18,430 nucleotides of DNA from positions 1 to 18,430 of the forward strand of contig JAGFNK010000918.1 of NCBI GenBank assembly GCA_025769875.1, given 5' to 3'. The first letter of the stretch is position 1. Each line of letters opens with the position of its first letter. Below the pieces are notes generated by a model. It worked only from the letters and a program-made list of their open reading frames with translations, searched no databases and was not told the DNA's origin. Both the position numbers and the translations under genes were made by a program. Of the stretch, positions 1 through 8,685 are shown one piece after another. The stretch comes from Russula earlei. Taxonomy: Eukaryota > Basidiomycota > Agaricomycetes > Russulales > Russulaceae.

Positions 1-365
1 GGGCAAGGCTGTGCCCTGATGCCATAGTCACCAGTTCTTGGCATGGGTATCCATCCAGACTGTTTTAGGAAACATGACAAAGATGGTGAGCTGTGCTCTG
101 TGCTCCAACCGACCTCGACCACGGGGTATTTGAAAATGACCAAAAATATAGAGCACCTGCAGGTTTCTCCCAAGACTTTATCCTGGTGGTCCTTTATTGA
201 GGCCAACATGCTTGTAATTGATCGGACAACCACAATGGTTATTCCATTCGGCAAATAAATATTTGCCATTTGCCGTGATCGGAATCCGGAGACTCCGCCC
301 TCTCCACCTGCTTGCAGGGATGCAATCGAATCGGGGGAAACCATTTCGACAATCAAGGGTCGGTT
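1..365. other. Non-coding stretch beside the homeodomain gene
   Basis: I see no supported gene here. The short open frames lack recognisable content. Because the homeodomain gene reads leftward and stops at 366, this stretch holds its 3' untranslated region at least as far as the candidate poly(A) signal near 193. Beyond that nothing is recognised. Confidence 0.5.
193..198 (-). terminator. Candidate polyadenylation signal
   Basis: The minus strand reads AATAAA (plus strand TTTATT) about 170 bases past the stop codon of the homeodomain gene. Position and orientation fit a poly(A) signal, but fungi use this hexamer loosely, so this is only a candidate. Confidence 0.35.
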
Positions 366-1693
366 TCATGGCTGGATCGCTCTCAGCATTTCGGGCGTCA
401 GCCCGACGTGGGCGCACCTTCCGCGTTCGACGCTCTGCAGGAAGAGTCCGATCCTCGCGCAAGTCTCGGAGTACGCGTCTTCGAACTCGCGCAGCGTACG
501 CGGGACGGGAGGAGGCTCGCTCGCAGAAGCAGAAGCGGGCGGTCGCGCCGCGGCGGCGTCTGGCGGTGGCGGACGTGCGTTCGCGTACGGATGATAGGCG
601 GATGAGGGCGAGGGCGGTGGGGCCTTCTTGGCGGTGGGTTTTGCGCTCGCGCGGAACGCGCCCTCGTGTGGGGGCGGCGAAGGGAGATGGGTCCTCGCGG
701 GGAGCGGATTTGTCCGAGCGACGGGTGAGGAGGGGGGGCTCGACGTGATGTGCAGGGGTGGCGGCGGGCGCGCTCCCGAGCGGGATTCGATCGTGGATGA
801 TGTTGATCCCGCGCTGTGGGGCGGCGGGCTTAGGTCGCCTCGAAGCAGGGTCGGGCGACTGGTCTCGACGGTCGGGAACACCTGCGCGCGGAAGAACGCC
901 GTATCGCGGTGAAGGGGCTCCGGCGATATAGAGGCCGCAGGAGTGGGCAGGTGGGCCCGCGGTTCAGAGACTTCGTCCACGTCCATGACGTCGTAGTCCG
1001 TGACGATGGGCGGCAGATGCCTACGTTCTCGAAGGGAATCGTCTTGCGGTGGGATTCCGCCCTCAGGGTGCAAGTACCAGAAGCGCCAATTTATGAAGTT
1101 TTCCACGTGTCGTCTTTCAACACAGAAGTGGTTGGCCAGTAGATCTTTGTGTTGGGCCGTCAGGTTTGGCTGCTCGCGCAACATATTGTGCAGGCGATGC
1201 AATGTGTCTTTGGAGAGTGATGGCCACACTAGGAGGGGAAAAAAGAATAAGCCATAAATAAGAAGGATGATCGACGATAGATAGCTTACTTTCACGGGCC
1301 AAAACAGTTGTAGGATTCAACAATGTGTCTTCGCTACCGTCTTTCTGCTCTTTTTGTAGCTCCGAGAAGGCTTTCCTTTGGTTGCTAAACCAATTGGAAA
1401 GCCTCGCGTAGGTGTACCCCGGGTCGGTCTTCTGAAGGTCATGCAACAGCGCATCCTTCTGTTCCTTGCTCGGGAAGTGGCATCCATTATCAAAGCACTC
1501 TGGCACAAGCAGTACCGCGAATGGGACAAGTCCCCAGGCGCGTAGTCATCAGCAAAAAATCCAAGCAACGACTTACAAACGGCTCACGTTTTAGCATGAA
1601 ACGACCTTGAGGAGATAACCTCGATGCCCTCTGAGGACATTCAAGGTGCTTGCCATGAATATCTTGATTCTCACTGCTTGCCAGCCACATCAT
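366..1693 (-). CDS. Tandem homeodomain protein (three exons)
   Basis: Exons on the minus strand are 1577-1693, 1290-1497 and 366-1228, giving 395 codons plus stop. The introns are 1498-1576 (79 bp, GTAAGT donor) and 1229-1289 (61 bp, GTAAGC donor, CCTAG acceptor). The first acceptor is CAGAG; only its second AG keeps the frame. Residues about 31-85 form a homeodomain whose third helix contains WFSNQR (residues 75-80), the signature W48-F49-N51-R53. Residues about 110-160 form a second homeodomain-like unit with helix 3 NFINWR, keeping F49, N51 and R53 but not W48. The rest is Pro/Ser-rich and probably disordered, with a short helical C-terminus. The family implies a nuclear DNA-binding regulator. 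It is not clearly a mating-type HD1 or HD2 protein, and no partner gene lies beside it. The start is ATG 1693, preceded by an in-frame stop. An alternative first exon (1877-1941, GTAAGT donor) could splice in phase to an acceptor at 1674. Confidence 0.72.
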
Positions 1694-2788
1694 TCAGCAT
1701 TCATAAGACAGACAATACAGTGTCAGACTACTTGGTAAAGGAGAATGGTGGGAGAGGGGGGGGAGATAGTTAGCCAAAGCCATGGTGTGGTATCTAAGTA
1801 GGTCTTAAAAGCCGCCCGGCAAGCGGAGATCAGTGGCGACCTGTGTTACCCTGAGTAATTAACACAAGCCACTTACCTCACCATGAAACCAATCGCAATC
1901 AGAATCTGATCCGACGGCGACGGTGACGCATAAGAGTTCATGAGTGCATGCAGCTATCTTAATATATCGGGTTTATCAATCAGATCAACAGGTCAATTGT
2001 TCTGTTGGAAGGTTCTAGAAAATCATGGGATCAGAAAAATTTTGGGGTCCTTGTCATTGGCATGGAAGGTTCCAGAACAGTATATTAGATTCTCCCTGCC
2101 CTGGGTCATCTTCTCTTCCTGATCTCCCTTTTCATGTCTCTTACATCTGCAGAGCTGACTGATCTTATCACACTCGAAATCCATCTTACGCCCCCACTAC
2201 TCAAGTCTGGTCAATCACACAGGATGATTCCGAATCCGAGAATGGTCAAGATGTGGAATCCACCCAACAATGACAACAGAACAGAGGCCTTCAATGTGAA
2301 AAGTGTCCAAGCGAAAAGGTAGAGGGGTAGGAAAAGTGAAAAGGCGGAGCTTGTGACACAACCCTGTCAATGGGACTTTTATAACAAAGGAATAGAAGCC
2401 TCGCGCCCCGATATGTCCAACGAACGCCACTTGGATCCCTTTACAAATATCATCAGTTAGCGGTAGAGCTGGCAGAAACCGAGAGTGCATGGCAATTCCG
2501 CGCGGTCGTATCAGCTTTGACCATCACAATTGCGCCCTCGTGCGCTTGCGGTCGCTCGGATGACTAGCACATCGTGTACGAGACAGCTGCCAGTTCCAGA
2601 AGCAGCTAAGGCGGGTTGGCTCATGGTTTCATGACTACTGGCCCTAGACTTCGCCACGTCGAGGTTGAGAATTCACTGCAGACACGACTTCGTCGGGGAG
2701 AGAGATGTGATTGCAAACTCGAAACCGAATTCCCGAACGCCCCTGCACGCGTGGGGTGACACGCGTGCCCGCATTCCAAAAAATGGTG
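1694..2788. other. Intergenic region between two minus-strand genes
   Basis: About 1.1 kb with no gene I can support. It must hold the promoter of the homeodomain gene (right of 1693) and the 3' end of the phosphatase-like gene (left of 2789). A minus-strand ATG at 1941 opens a 21-codon frame ending in a GTAAGT donor at 1876, which is a possible alternative first exon for the homeodomain gene. Other open frames at 1940-2490 have no recognisable content. Confidence 0.45.
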
Positions 2789-3463
2789 CTACCGGGTTCT
2801 AAGATACTTGCATAGCAAACCGCGGCCATTCTGACGTAGTTCTTGACTCGCAGAGGCCATACGTTCATGCAACCGTGCCTTTTTCCTCTCCTCTTCCATC
2901 AACATCTCCTCAAACCCACGTAACTGATTTCGTGATGCGGGGCGCATCGAAATATATGGGAACTTCTGTGTCAGCCTCTCCGTTGCTTCATCCACCGACA
3001 TTCGATCAGACATGACCAGCAACGCCGTCGCAAAGTCAACTCCCTCGCCGGTGCCATCGCAGTGCACGAGCACGGGATGACCAGAGCGGCGTACGTCCGC
3101 AAGCGCGAACAGCGTCGTCGGTTCATCGATGAACGCACATTCTGCATCGCGGGGGTAGGAACCCTCGCAGTTGCGCGCGGCGGCGATGTTGTATATGCCG
3201 CGTGCGTGGAGCTCAGCCGGGTTGACAAGTGAGAATAGATCCGCAAAGAAAAGGCCAGGGGCGATCTCTTCGGGAGGGAGTGGATAGGTGGGGGGCTCGG
3301 GACCAACAGGGTTATAAAAAGCGAGTCTTTCCATGTATGCCTGAGAATAAGCAAACGAGGGAGGTAACTCGTTGAGCATCTGTCCGACGACGATAAGCCA
3401 GAAATTGCCAACCAGACCAGTCAGCCAACGAAACAGGTGTTGAGGCTTGGTATTGATAATCAT
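2789..3463 (-). CDS. Dual-specificity phosphatase-like protein with a degenerate P-loop
   Basis: The frame encodes 224 residues. From about residue 65 it follows the cysteine dual-specificity phosphatase fold: EEIAPGLFFADLFS matches the usual first strand, then an Asp-containing loop (FIDEP, residues 111-115) sits where the general acid lies, and VLVHC (131-135) leads into the P-loop. The family signature is HCxxGxxR. Here the loop is HCDGTGEG: Cys135 is present, but Gly141 replaces the invariant phosphate-binding Arg and the central Gly is shifted. Catalysis is therefore doubtful, and a phosphate-binding or scaffold role is possible. A helical tail rich in Glu, Arg and Lys follows (about 168-205). 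The start is uncertain: ATG 3463 gives a hydrophobic leader unlike the rest, the frame stays open upstream, and ATG 3379 is a good alternative, possibly after a CAG acceptor. The codons are CpG-rich, as in the homeodomain gene and unlike the DNA to the right. Confidence 0.65.
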   Translation of the reverse strand: MIINTKPQHLFRWLTGLVGNFWLIVVGQMLNELPPSFAYSQAYMERLAFYNPVGPEPPTYPLPPEEIAPGLFFADLFSLVNPAELHARGIYNIAAARNCEGSYPRDAECAFIDEPTTLFALADVRRSGHPVLVHCDGTGEGVDFATALLVMSDRMSVDEATERLTQKFPYISMRPASRNQLRGFEEMLMEEERKKARLHERMASASQELRQNGRGLLCKYLRTR

Positions 3464-4482
3464 GACTATGAAGTGAAATGTCTCATTGAATTTCAGCTGG
3501 GCAAATGAACATGTGAACAGTATGTAGGATGTGTACTATTACTAGCTCTCAGTTGTGTTCTACCAGTGCCCATGTGGTACTTGCTACTTGTTTGGACTGT
3601 TCTCTTCACCAACTTTGTCCCAGAACTCAGTTGACTCATCTCTGAGCTTCTCCCTTGCTCTTGAACTAGATTGTTCAACAGTGAGTCTCAACAAAATGTC
3701 AATAAAGTGGGCTTGTGCAACCCAGGGTTGGGACCAGGGACATTGAAGATGTCCATCTGCCTGGTGGTATTGTGGGTGATCAGGAACTCACCAATTGATC
3801 ACCATCTCACCAATTTTATTTCCCCTGTATCTGCTTGAATAACTCCATTTAAAACTTTGTATTTATACTATTGAGTGCCATTAATGTCATTCTATTAAAA
3901 AAAAAATGGAGGTCTATCAAGTTGTTTTCAAGGAATATTTTGGCTGGGGGTCACACCCGCAACATGCCTTCTGGGCAGAGTTTGATTGTCTGAGAGCATA
4001 GAATTGTAGAAACAGGCAACTAGTGTAATGTGGATTCTGGTCACAGAATGACACTGAATTTGATCCCCATGTAAATGAGCACACATGCCTTGCATCTGAC
4101 AAGTTTCTTCTCCTGCTCACTGCCTCCTTACCTTGTCTTCTTCATCCTTCCCCCTCCATCTCATCCATCTGCCTTTTTCTCTTCTCTCACTCCCTTGATG
4201 ACCACCTTCCACCAATGCAGCCTCATCCATTAACCCTAATACTGCAAACTGTTGCCTTGTGCCCTGTGGTCTGGCTGTCCTCTCAACCTTTTCACTGTGC
4301 CTCTTGGTCACCTTGTGTCACCATCACTTGGAGCAACAGTAACAAGAGGTTTGAATAGTGTTGAATGTAGGAGAAAGCATTCCAAACACTTGTGAGTGGA
4401 AATGAGACTATGATTGGGAGATTTACAAGACTACAGGACAGGAGATTTGACTTAAAGTCTACAGAGGTGCATTTGACATGTT
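3464..4482. other. CpG-poor stretch without a supported gene
   Basis: About 1 kb with no convincing coding frame. It includes an A10 run near 3897-3906, a pyrimidine-rich plus-strand tract at about 4105-4200, and a plus-strand AATAAA near 3700. CpG is scarce compared with the two genes to the left, as in the mobile-element DNA to the right, so it is probably old transposon-derived sequence. I cannot name a family. Confidence 0.4.
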
Positions 4483-5168
4483 TTATACTAGGCATTGCTG
4501 ATTTCTCATGCATTCATATCTTATGCCAGCTCTATGCTTTGCTGGCACTTCATTGTCAACTGTTGTGTTGTCTCCTTTACATTTGTCTAACACATTGAGC
4601 TCTGGTATCATCACCCTTGGCAAAGGTTGGATGTCCTTGTCCAAAACATCTCCAACTGGTATGAATGGCTGAAGGGGTGTGGGTAGGTGGTTCATGGAGC
4701 TCAAGGCGAGTGAGGGAAGCAGGGGTGTTGGCCCTTTCAAGATGATGGTGATAGCATTGGATTTCTTCATGCATGCCTTGGATTTTGGCTTCAAGGAGGT
4801 CCTGTTTGATAGCAAGCTCATCAATATGGGTGTTGAGGGATTTGTATTGGAAAATGTCAGCAACAATCCCTCAGTTGGTGTTGTGGTCTGCACTTCAAGG
4901 ACATAGGGTAACTTGGTGGAATGGGCCCTGACAAGCTGCAGGAACCATGGGGAAAGACTTTCTGCTAGTTGATTGATGTCATTGGCTGGGGCTGCTATAA
5001 GCCACACAGCATACTGTGGTTCATCAGGGAGGTCTCTGAGGACTCCCAAAGCCCAGGTGGGTCAATCCTTGTCACAGTGCACAAAGTGAGCAACTGCTCA
5101 TGTCCTGTTCTCCTCCTGGGATTGGGATAAGGAGGTTGGGGGCATGGCCATCATTGGGCCTGAAGCCT
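4483..5168 (-). pseudogene. Unidentified decayed coding remnant
   Basis: A 188-residue frame (4483-5049) has no ATG start and is open from an in-frame stop just upstream. It reads like a protein in its first half (for example DEPQYAVWLIAAPANDINQL), while its second half is Ser/Pro/Leu-rich without recognisable domains. Between 5050 and 5168 the likely coding frame shifts at least once. It lies immediately downstream, on the same strand, of the small ORF at 5169-6308 and may be the continuation of that gene. I do not recognise a family. A retroelement accessory or gag-like protein is possible because of the neighbourhood. Confidence 0.22.
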
Positions 5169-6308
5169 TCAGGGGCATACTCCTGGGGGTTGGTCATGTT
5201 CTTGGAGCTGTTGGGTGAGGTGTAGAACTTGTAATTTGAGTGTGATGGCATGCTCATAGTGGCATTGACCGTCTTCAGCAGTTGTTTGTTGCACCATGTC
5301 ATGAGCTTGGACAGTTTTGAGGAGTTCATCAAGGAAGAGGCAAAGCTGCTGTGGGGATACATCTGGGTATGTATCCAATACTGCCCTGAGGGTCCTTGGT
5401 GTGTCAAGACACGTACTGCTGATCCGTGTGGACTCAGGAGCAGGTGGGCAAGGGTTGGAACAGATGGTATGCGGCGTAGGCGGCGTTGAACAAGAGGACG
5501 AGCCAAATGACTAAGATGTACCAGATGGGGACTGGTACGTGTGACTGGAGGCAGAGGCGAAGGTTAGAAGCCAGTGCAACGAGGGGGCTTTAAACAAGGC
5601 GGTCGTAGAAGAGTACCTTGGAAGTGAGAGGAGTCTTTAAACTGAGCGGTCGCGGGGGAGTACCCAGGAAGATGAGAGTATCACAAATGGACAGTCTGAC
5701 GACTGCCATGCTTCATTGGGGCTTATATACAGTGTACAGGGTCGATTACAAAGAACTGGGACTATTCTAGACTCTTTGGTACCATCCAATAGGACTACAG
5801 AGGCATAAACTTGCTTGTGTCAAGTTTCAGGCTTACTGAGCGCATTACTGATCATTGTGGAGCGATGACATCATTATGATGTCACTGTGGAGCGCTTAGT
5901 GAGCCTATGAGGTCACTGTGGAGTCGCTCAGTCAGCCATGATGTCATTGGAGCCTTGATGACATCAGATGATTTATGCAATAGTTTTCTAAGAGTTTTGT
6001 GCCGCTGTTTTCGGGTCCTTGGTGGCTGGGTGGCCATGTGGCTGCCACGCGATGATTACCCGATTAGGAAACGGGTGCCTGGTCATATTATAGTGCCTTT
6101 GCAATAGTGATATCTTGTACCGCAGGAGGGATAGCCCAGAAAATGGAAGGGAGTCGGTAATGCAAAGTGAGAGAGGTCTTTCTTGAGTGAAATAGGACAA
6201 TCCACGGCCAGGACCTGGCCTTGGTTCATAACATGGTGAGAGGGAGGCTGCTTGAGTGAGGAGTGGAGAGGAGGGGGTTTCTGGAGTAGAAATGCTGATG
6301 GTTGACAT
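5169..6308 (-). pseudogene. ORF following the chromodomain, split by a solo LTR
   Basis: An ATG at 6308 opens a minus-strand frame that runs 25 codons to 6234, where LTR copy A interrupts it. With the LTR and one copy of the TGGTG duplication set aside, the same frame continues from 5396 to a stop at 5169, about 100 residues in all. The N-terminus is Ser/Thr/Pro-rich. It is followed by a Leu- and Gln-rich helical stretch (LCLFLDELLKTVQAHD, then LKLQVLHLTQQLQEH) likely to form a coiled coil. A short Ser/Pro head followed by a coiled coil resembles the start of retroelement Gag proteins, but I cannot assign it firmly. It begins about 85 bases after the chromodomain, a position where an extra 3' ORF or a rearranged gag would be unusual. 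Confidence 0.4.
5402..6233 (-). mobile_element. Solo LTR, copy A (832 bp)
   Basis: Read on the minus strand it begins TGTTATGAACC and ends CTTGACA, giving TG...CA ends. It is flanked by the same 5 bp, TGGTG, at 5397-5401 and 6234-6238 (plus strand). It aligns over its whole length with copies at 7014-7834 (same orientation) and 11836-12660 (opposite orientation). A TATATAAG-type promoter box is conserved (plus strand CTTATATA near 5721). The perfect own duplication shows that this is a separate insertion reduced to a solo LTR by recombination, not the partner of copy B. About 30 CpG sites remain by eye, so it is relatively young. Confidence 0.88.
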
Positions 6309-6391
6309 GTTGTAGTGGAGATGATTGAGGGTGTTGATGTGGCTTGTGAGGTGGGTGCCTTTATATGTATGGGTAAGCTTGGTTTCTGGAA

Positions 6392-6541
6392 TTGGTGATA
6401 CTTTGGCAATAGTGGCCATAAAGTGGGGTTTTCTGCTTCTATCCATGTAGCATCACTAATGAGGGTCCAGCCCACTTTACTAGGTACTGGAGTTATTGTT
6501 GCTTTCCTATTCATTGGTGGTTCAGGATAAGTTCTGCTCAT
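6392..6541 (-). pseudogene. Chromodomain remnant of a Ty3/Gypsy chromovirus
   Basis: The frame contains KVGWTLISDATWIEAEN followed by LLPKYH. This matches the second half of a chromodomain, in which a Lys/Trp strand leads to an SxxTWE-type turn, an Asn, and a C-terminal helix ending in Tyr-His. The first strand is degenerate and a stop separates this frame from the integrase frame that ends at 6538. In chromoviruses this domain sits at the integrase C-terminus and directs insertion to marked chromatin. Here it is decayed and cannot be translated with the integrase. Confidence 0.55.
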
Positions 6542-7013
6542 AATTCTTCCATCCCTTTGACAAGAGGTGGGAGTGAAGCTGTGGCAGTTATGCCATAAAT
6601 AGATGTTGTTTGGTACAGTGTTAATAAAGAGGTGCAGAACACATTGTATATATGCCAGGCAGGTGGAAGAGATAATTGATAGGCCACAGGGAAGATCTTT
6701 TGGATAATCTTAAATGGGCCATGTCTTTTAGGGGCTAACTTGGGAGTGAGGTAGGGCAGAGATAAGTTCGAGGCTTCTAGCCATACTTCTTGGCCCTCAT
6801 GGTACATGCCTGTCAGTGTTGGGTGGTTCTGCACAGTGAGGTTTATTGCAGTTATTGCCTGAGCCCATTTGTTTCTAAGCATTTCCATATGGGTTTCTGT
6901 GAACTTATTATTGGTGGCTACTCCAAACTGTGGGTGGAGCTGGGTTCTGTATCTGAGTAACACTTCTGATGGTGACATCTTAACAGTACTATTGGTTTGG
7001 TTGTTATAGAATG
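6538..7013 (-). pseudogene. Integrase C-terminal part (core end and GPY/F module)
   Basis: The minus strand reads FYNNQTNSTVKMSPSEVLLR, the end of the retroviral-type integrase core (compare the usual YNxxxHxxTGxSPFxLxYG pattern). It then has HEGQEVWLEASNLSL, a KRHGPFKI element equivalent to the GPY/F module, and a YQLxLP...VF...L segment. This is the standard C-terminal order of Ty3/Gypsy integrases. The frame is joined at 7013 to LTR copy B, and the same integrase continues on the far side of that LTR from 7835. Together with the chromodomain just downstream this identifies a chromovirus. The upstream pol and protease parts are absent. Confidence 0.75.
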
Positions 7014-7834
7014 TGTCAAGACATGTACTGCTGATCACTAAGGACTCAGGAGCAGGTGGGCAAGGGTTGGAACAGATGGTATGCAGCATAAACAGCATTG
7101 AACAGAAGGATGAGCCAAATGACTAGAAGGTACCAGATGGGGACTGGTACATGTTGCAGAAGACAGAGATGAAGGCTGGAGGCCAGTGTGTTGAAGGGCT
7201 TTAGACAAGGCGGTCATTGAAGAGTACCTTGAGGATGAGAGGGGACTTTAGACTGAGCAGTTGCAGGGGAGTACCCAGGAAGATGAGAGTATCACAAATG
7301 GACAGTCTGATGACTGCCATGCTACATTGGGGCTTATATACTGGTGTACAGGGTTGATTACAAAGAACAGGAACTATTCTAGACTCCTTGGTACCATCCA
7401 ATAGGACTATAGAGGCATAAACTCAGTTGTGTCAGGTTTCAGGCTTACTGAGTGTATTACTGATCATTGTGAAGTGATGACATCCTTATGATGTCACTGT
7501 GGGGTGCTTAGTGAGCAGATGAGGTCATCGAGGAGTTGCTCAGTCAGCCATGATGTCATTGGAGCCTAGATGACATCATATGAGTTATGCAACAGTTAGA
7601 AGGAGTTCATGCCACTGTTTTGGGTTCTTGGTGGCTGAGTGGCCATGTGGCTGCCACACGATTGATTACCTGATTAGGAAATGGGTGCCTGGTCATGTCA
7701 TAGTGCCTTTGCAATAGCGATATCTTGAGGAGTAGCCCAAGAAACAGAAGTGTGTTGGTGATGCAAAGTGAGAGAGGTCTCTCTTGAGTGAAATAGGATA
7801 ATATATGGCCAGGACTTGGCCTTGGTTTGTAGCA
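7014..7834 (-). mobile_element. Solo LTR, copy B (821 bp), CpG-depleted
   Basis: On the minus strand it begins TGCTACAAACC and ends CTTGACA. The identical 5 bp GAATG flanks it at 7009-7013 and 7835-7839, so this is an independent solo LTR, inserted within the integrase core coding region. It aligns full length with copies A and C but is the most diverged. Nearly every CpG in copies A and C appears here as TpG or CpA: I count about 4 CpG against about 30. Examples are the run of CG sites near 5468-5490 in copy A, which are all CA or TA in copy B near 7080-7102. Confidence 0.87.
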
Positions 7835-8045
7835 GAATGCAGATGCAATGGCCAGCCACAAGCTCCAATCAGTTGGTCATGGGTAATAAGTTGGAGGTAC
7901 TGTTAAAACCCATTGGTTCACTCTTTCTGATGCTCCATCTGTCCTGGGGTGGAATGCTGTAGAAAGATTTTGATTTATGCCAAGACATGCTGCTGTCATG
8001 AACCACTTCCTGGAGAGGGCCCTTGAAAAACCCTTCCTTATTAAA
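7835..8045 (-). pseudogene. Integrase core fragment upstream of the LTR B insertion
   Basis: Minus-strand translation gives LGINQNLSTAFHPRTDGASE RVNQW with one in-frame stop further on, then TDWSLWLAIASAF leading into the FYNNQ of the fragment beyond LTR B. This matches the integrase core pattern (LSTAxHPQTDGQxERxNQ ... DWxxWLPxAEFAYNN). Homology appears to fade near 8045, so the 5' part of the element is missing. The stop codon and the LTR insertion make it a pseudogene. Confidence 0.7.
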
Positions 8046-8348
8046 GGAAACCCAGCCCTTATGATGCCACCCTGTTCACACAGGCAAAAGGGGTGAGTAC
8101 AATATCATGCACACATTGTCGTGTGAGTGATTCTCGACACAATCAACATACAGCAAGCCCTACTTAGTGGCAACCCTTTTAGCAATATAGGATGGTATTA
8201 TACCCTCCCAAAAGTCCCTTTAGGATGACCCAAAGTGCTCTACAAGAGGCACTAACAAAGATACTAAAGGCCCTACAACATGTTATTGGACTAACTCTAA
8301 TGACCTCAGAACCAACTATAAGGCAATACTAAGGACCTTAATAGAACT
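8046..8348. other. Unassigned sequence between retroelement and foldback
   Basis: About 300 bp with no gene and no clear homology to the integrase on the left or to the Helitron on the right. It is AT-rich and lacks long open frames. It probably contains an undetected junction between the two decayed elements. Confidence 0.35.
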
Positions 8349-8460
8349 ACAAGTTTTAATTTCATGCCTACAGCATGGCTTGCAAGCAAGCTCGCAAACC
8401 ATCCTCTGGCACTTTGTAGCAGCTTGCAAGCCATGCCTTAGGCATGAAATTAAAACTTGT
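8349..8460. repeat. 112-bp foldback (38-bp inverted arms)
   Basis: The arms 8349-8386 and 8423-8460 are near-perfect reverse complements over 38 bp, with mismatches only around the CTACAG/CCTTAG position. They enclose a 36-bp loop. The outer end of each arm is ACAAGTTTTAATTTCATGCC. No flanking target duplication is evident. It could be a miniature inverted-repeat element or a structural part of the nearby Helitron end. Confidence 0.75.
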
Positions 8461-8477
8461 CAGGGGCTGTGCCCCTG
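8461..8477. repeat. Short GC hairpin abutting the foldback
   Basis: CAGGGGC-TGT-GCCCCTG forms a 7-bp stem with a 3-nt loop and begins at the base after the foldback. It lies about 210 bases past the stop of the Helitron helicase, on the side where a minus-strand Helitron would end. A GC hairpin shortly before the terminus is typical of Helitron 3' ends, but I cannot find a clean CTRR terminus at the expected distance. Confidence 0.5.
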
Positions 8478-8497
8478 AACCCCCGCCATTGCTTGGG

Positions 8498-8551
8498 TGT
8501 AATCCTTTTTTGTTTAAAGCCTCTTTGCATAATCCCTTTTTTGCTTAAACA
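8498..8551. repeat. Imperfect 30-bp tandem duplication with T-runs
   Basis: The segments at 8499-8519 (GTAATCCTTTTTTGTTTAAAG) and 8529-8550 (ATAATCCC then a T-run, GCTTAAAC) are imperfect tandem copies about 30 bp apart. The 14-mer TGTAATCCTTTTTT (8498-8511) recurs exactly at 17715-17728, again downstream of a 7-3-7 hairpin. Confidence 0.6.
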
Positions 8552-8685
8552 GAAAGTAATCAACTCATCACTATCTATGATCTTTTCATAAATAGAGAGG
8601 AGATCCATTCTTTGTTGCAGCTTCAAAAATATATCTCTACATGGTAAAGCAGAACAAACAATACATACACTGAACACACATCTTG

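Noticed and set aside
218..912. Long plus-strand frames
   Set aside because: They are Arg/Gly-rich shadows of the GC-rich, proline-coding third exon of the homeodomain gene on the other strand.
1805..1941. Two-exon small protein gene on the minus strand
   Set aside because: The frame joins nicely, but the implied intron is only 26 bp, too short for fungal splicing. Without it the frame is 22 codons.
3930..4075. tRNA-like or SINE-like sequence
   Set aside because: Fragments resemble a TPsiC arm, but no acceptor stem, anticodon arm or A/B box pair in register could be drawn.
5402..7834. One retrotransposon with LTRs A and B as its ends
   Set aside because: Each LTR has its own perfect 5-bp duplication, and integrase coding continues on both sides of copy B, so the LTRs are separate insertions.
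8450..8677. A 75-residue frame after the Helitron stop
   Set aside because: It runs through the T-run duplication and the GC hairpin and has no recognisable content.
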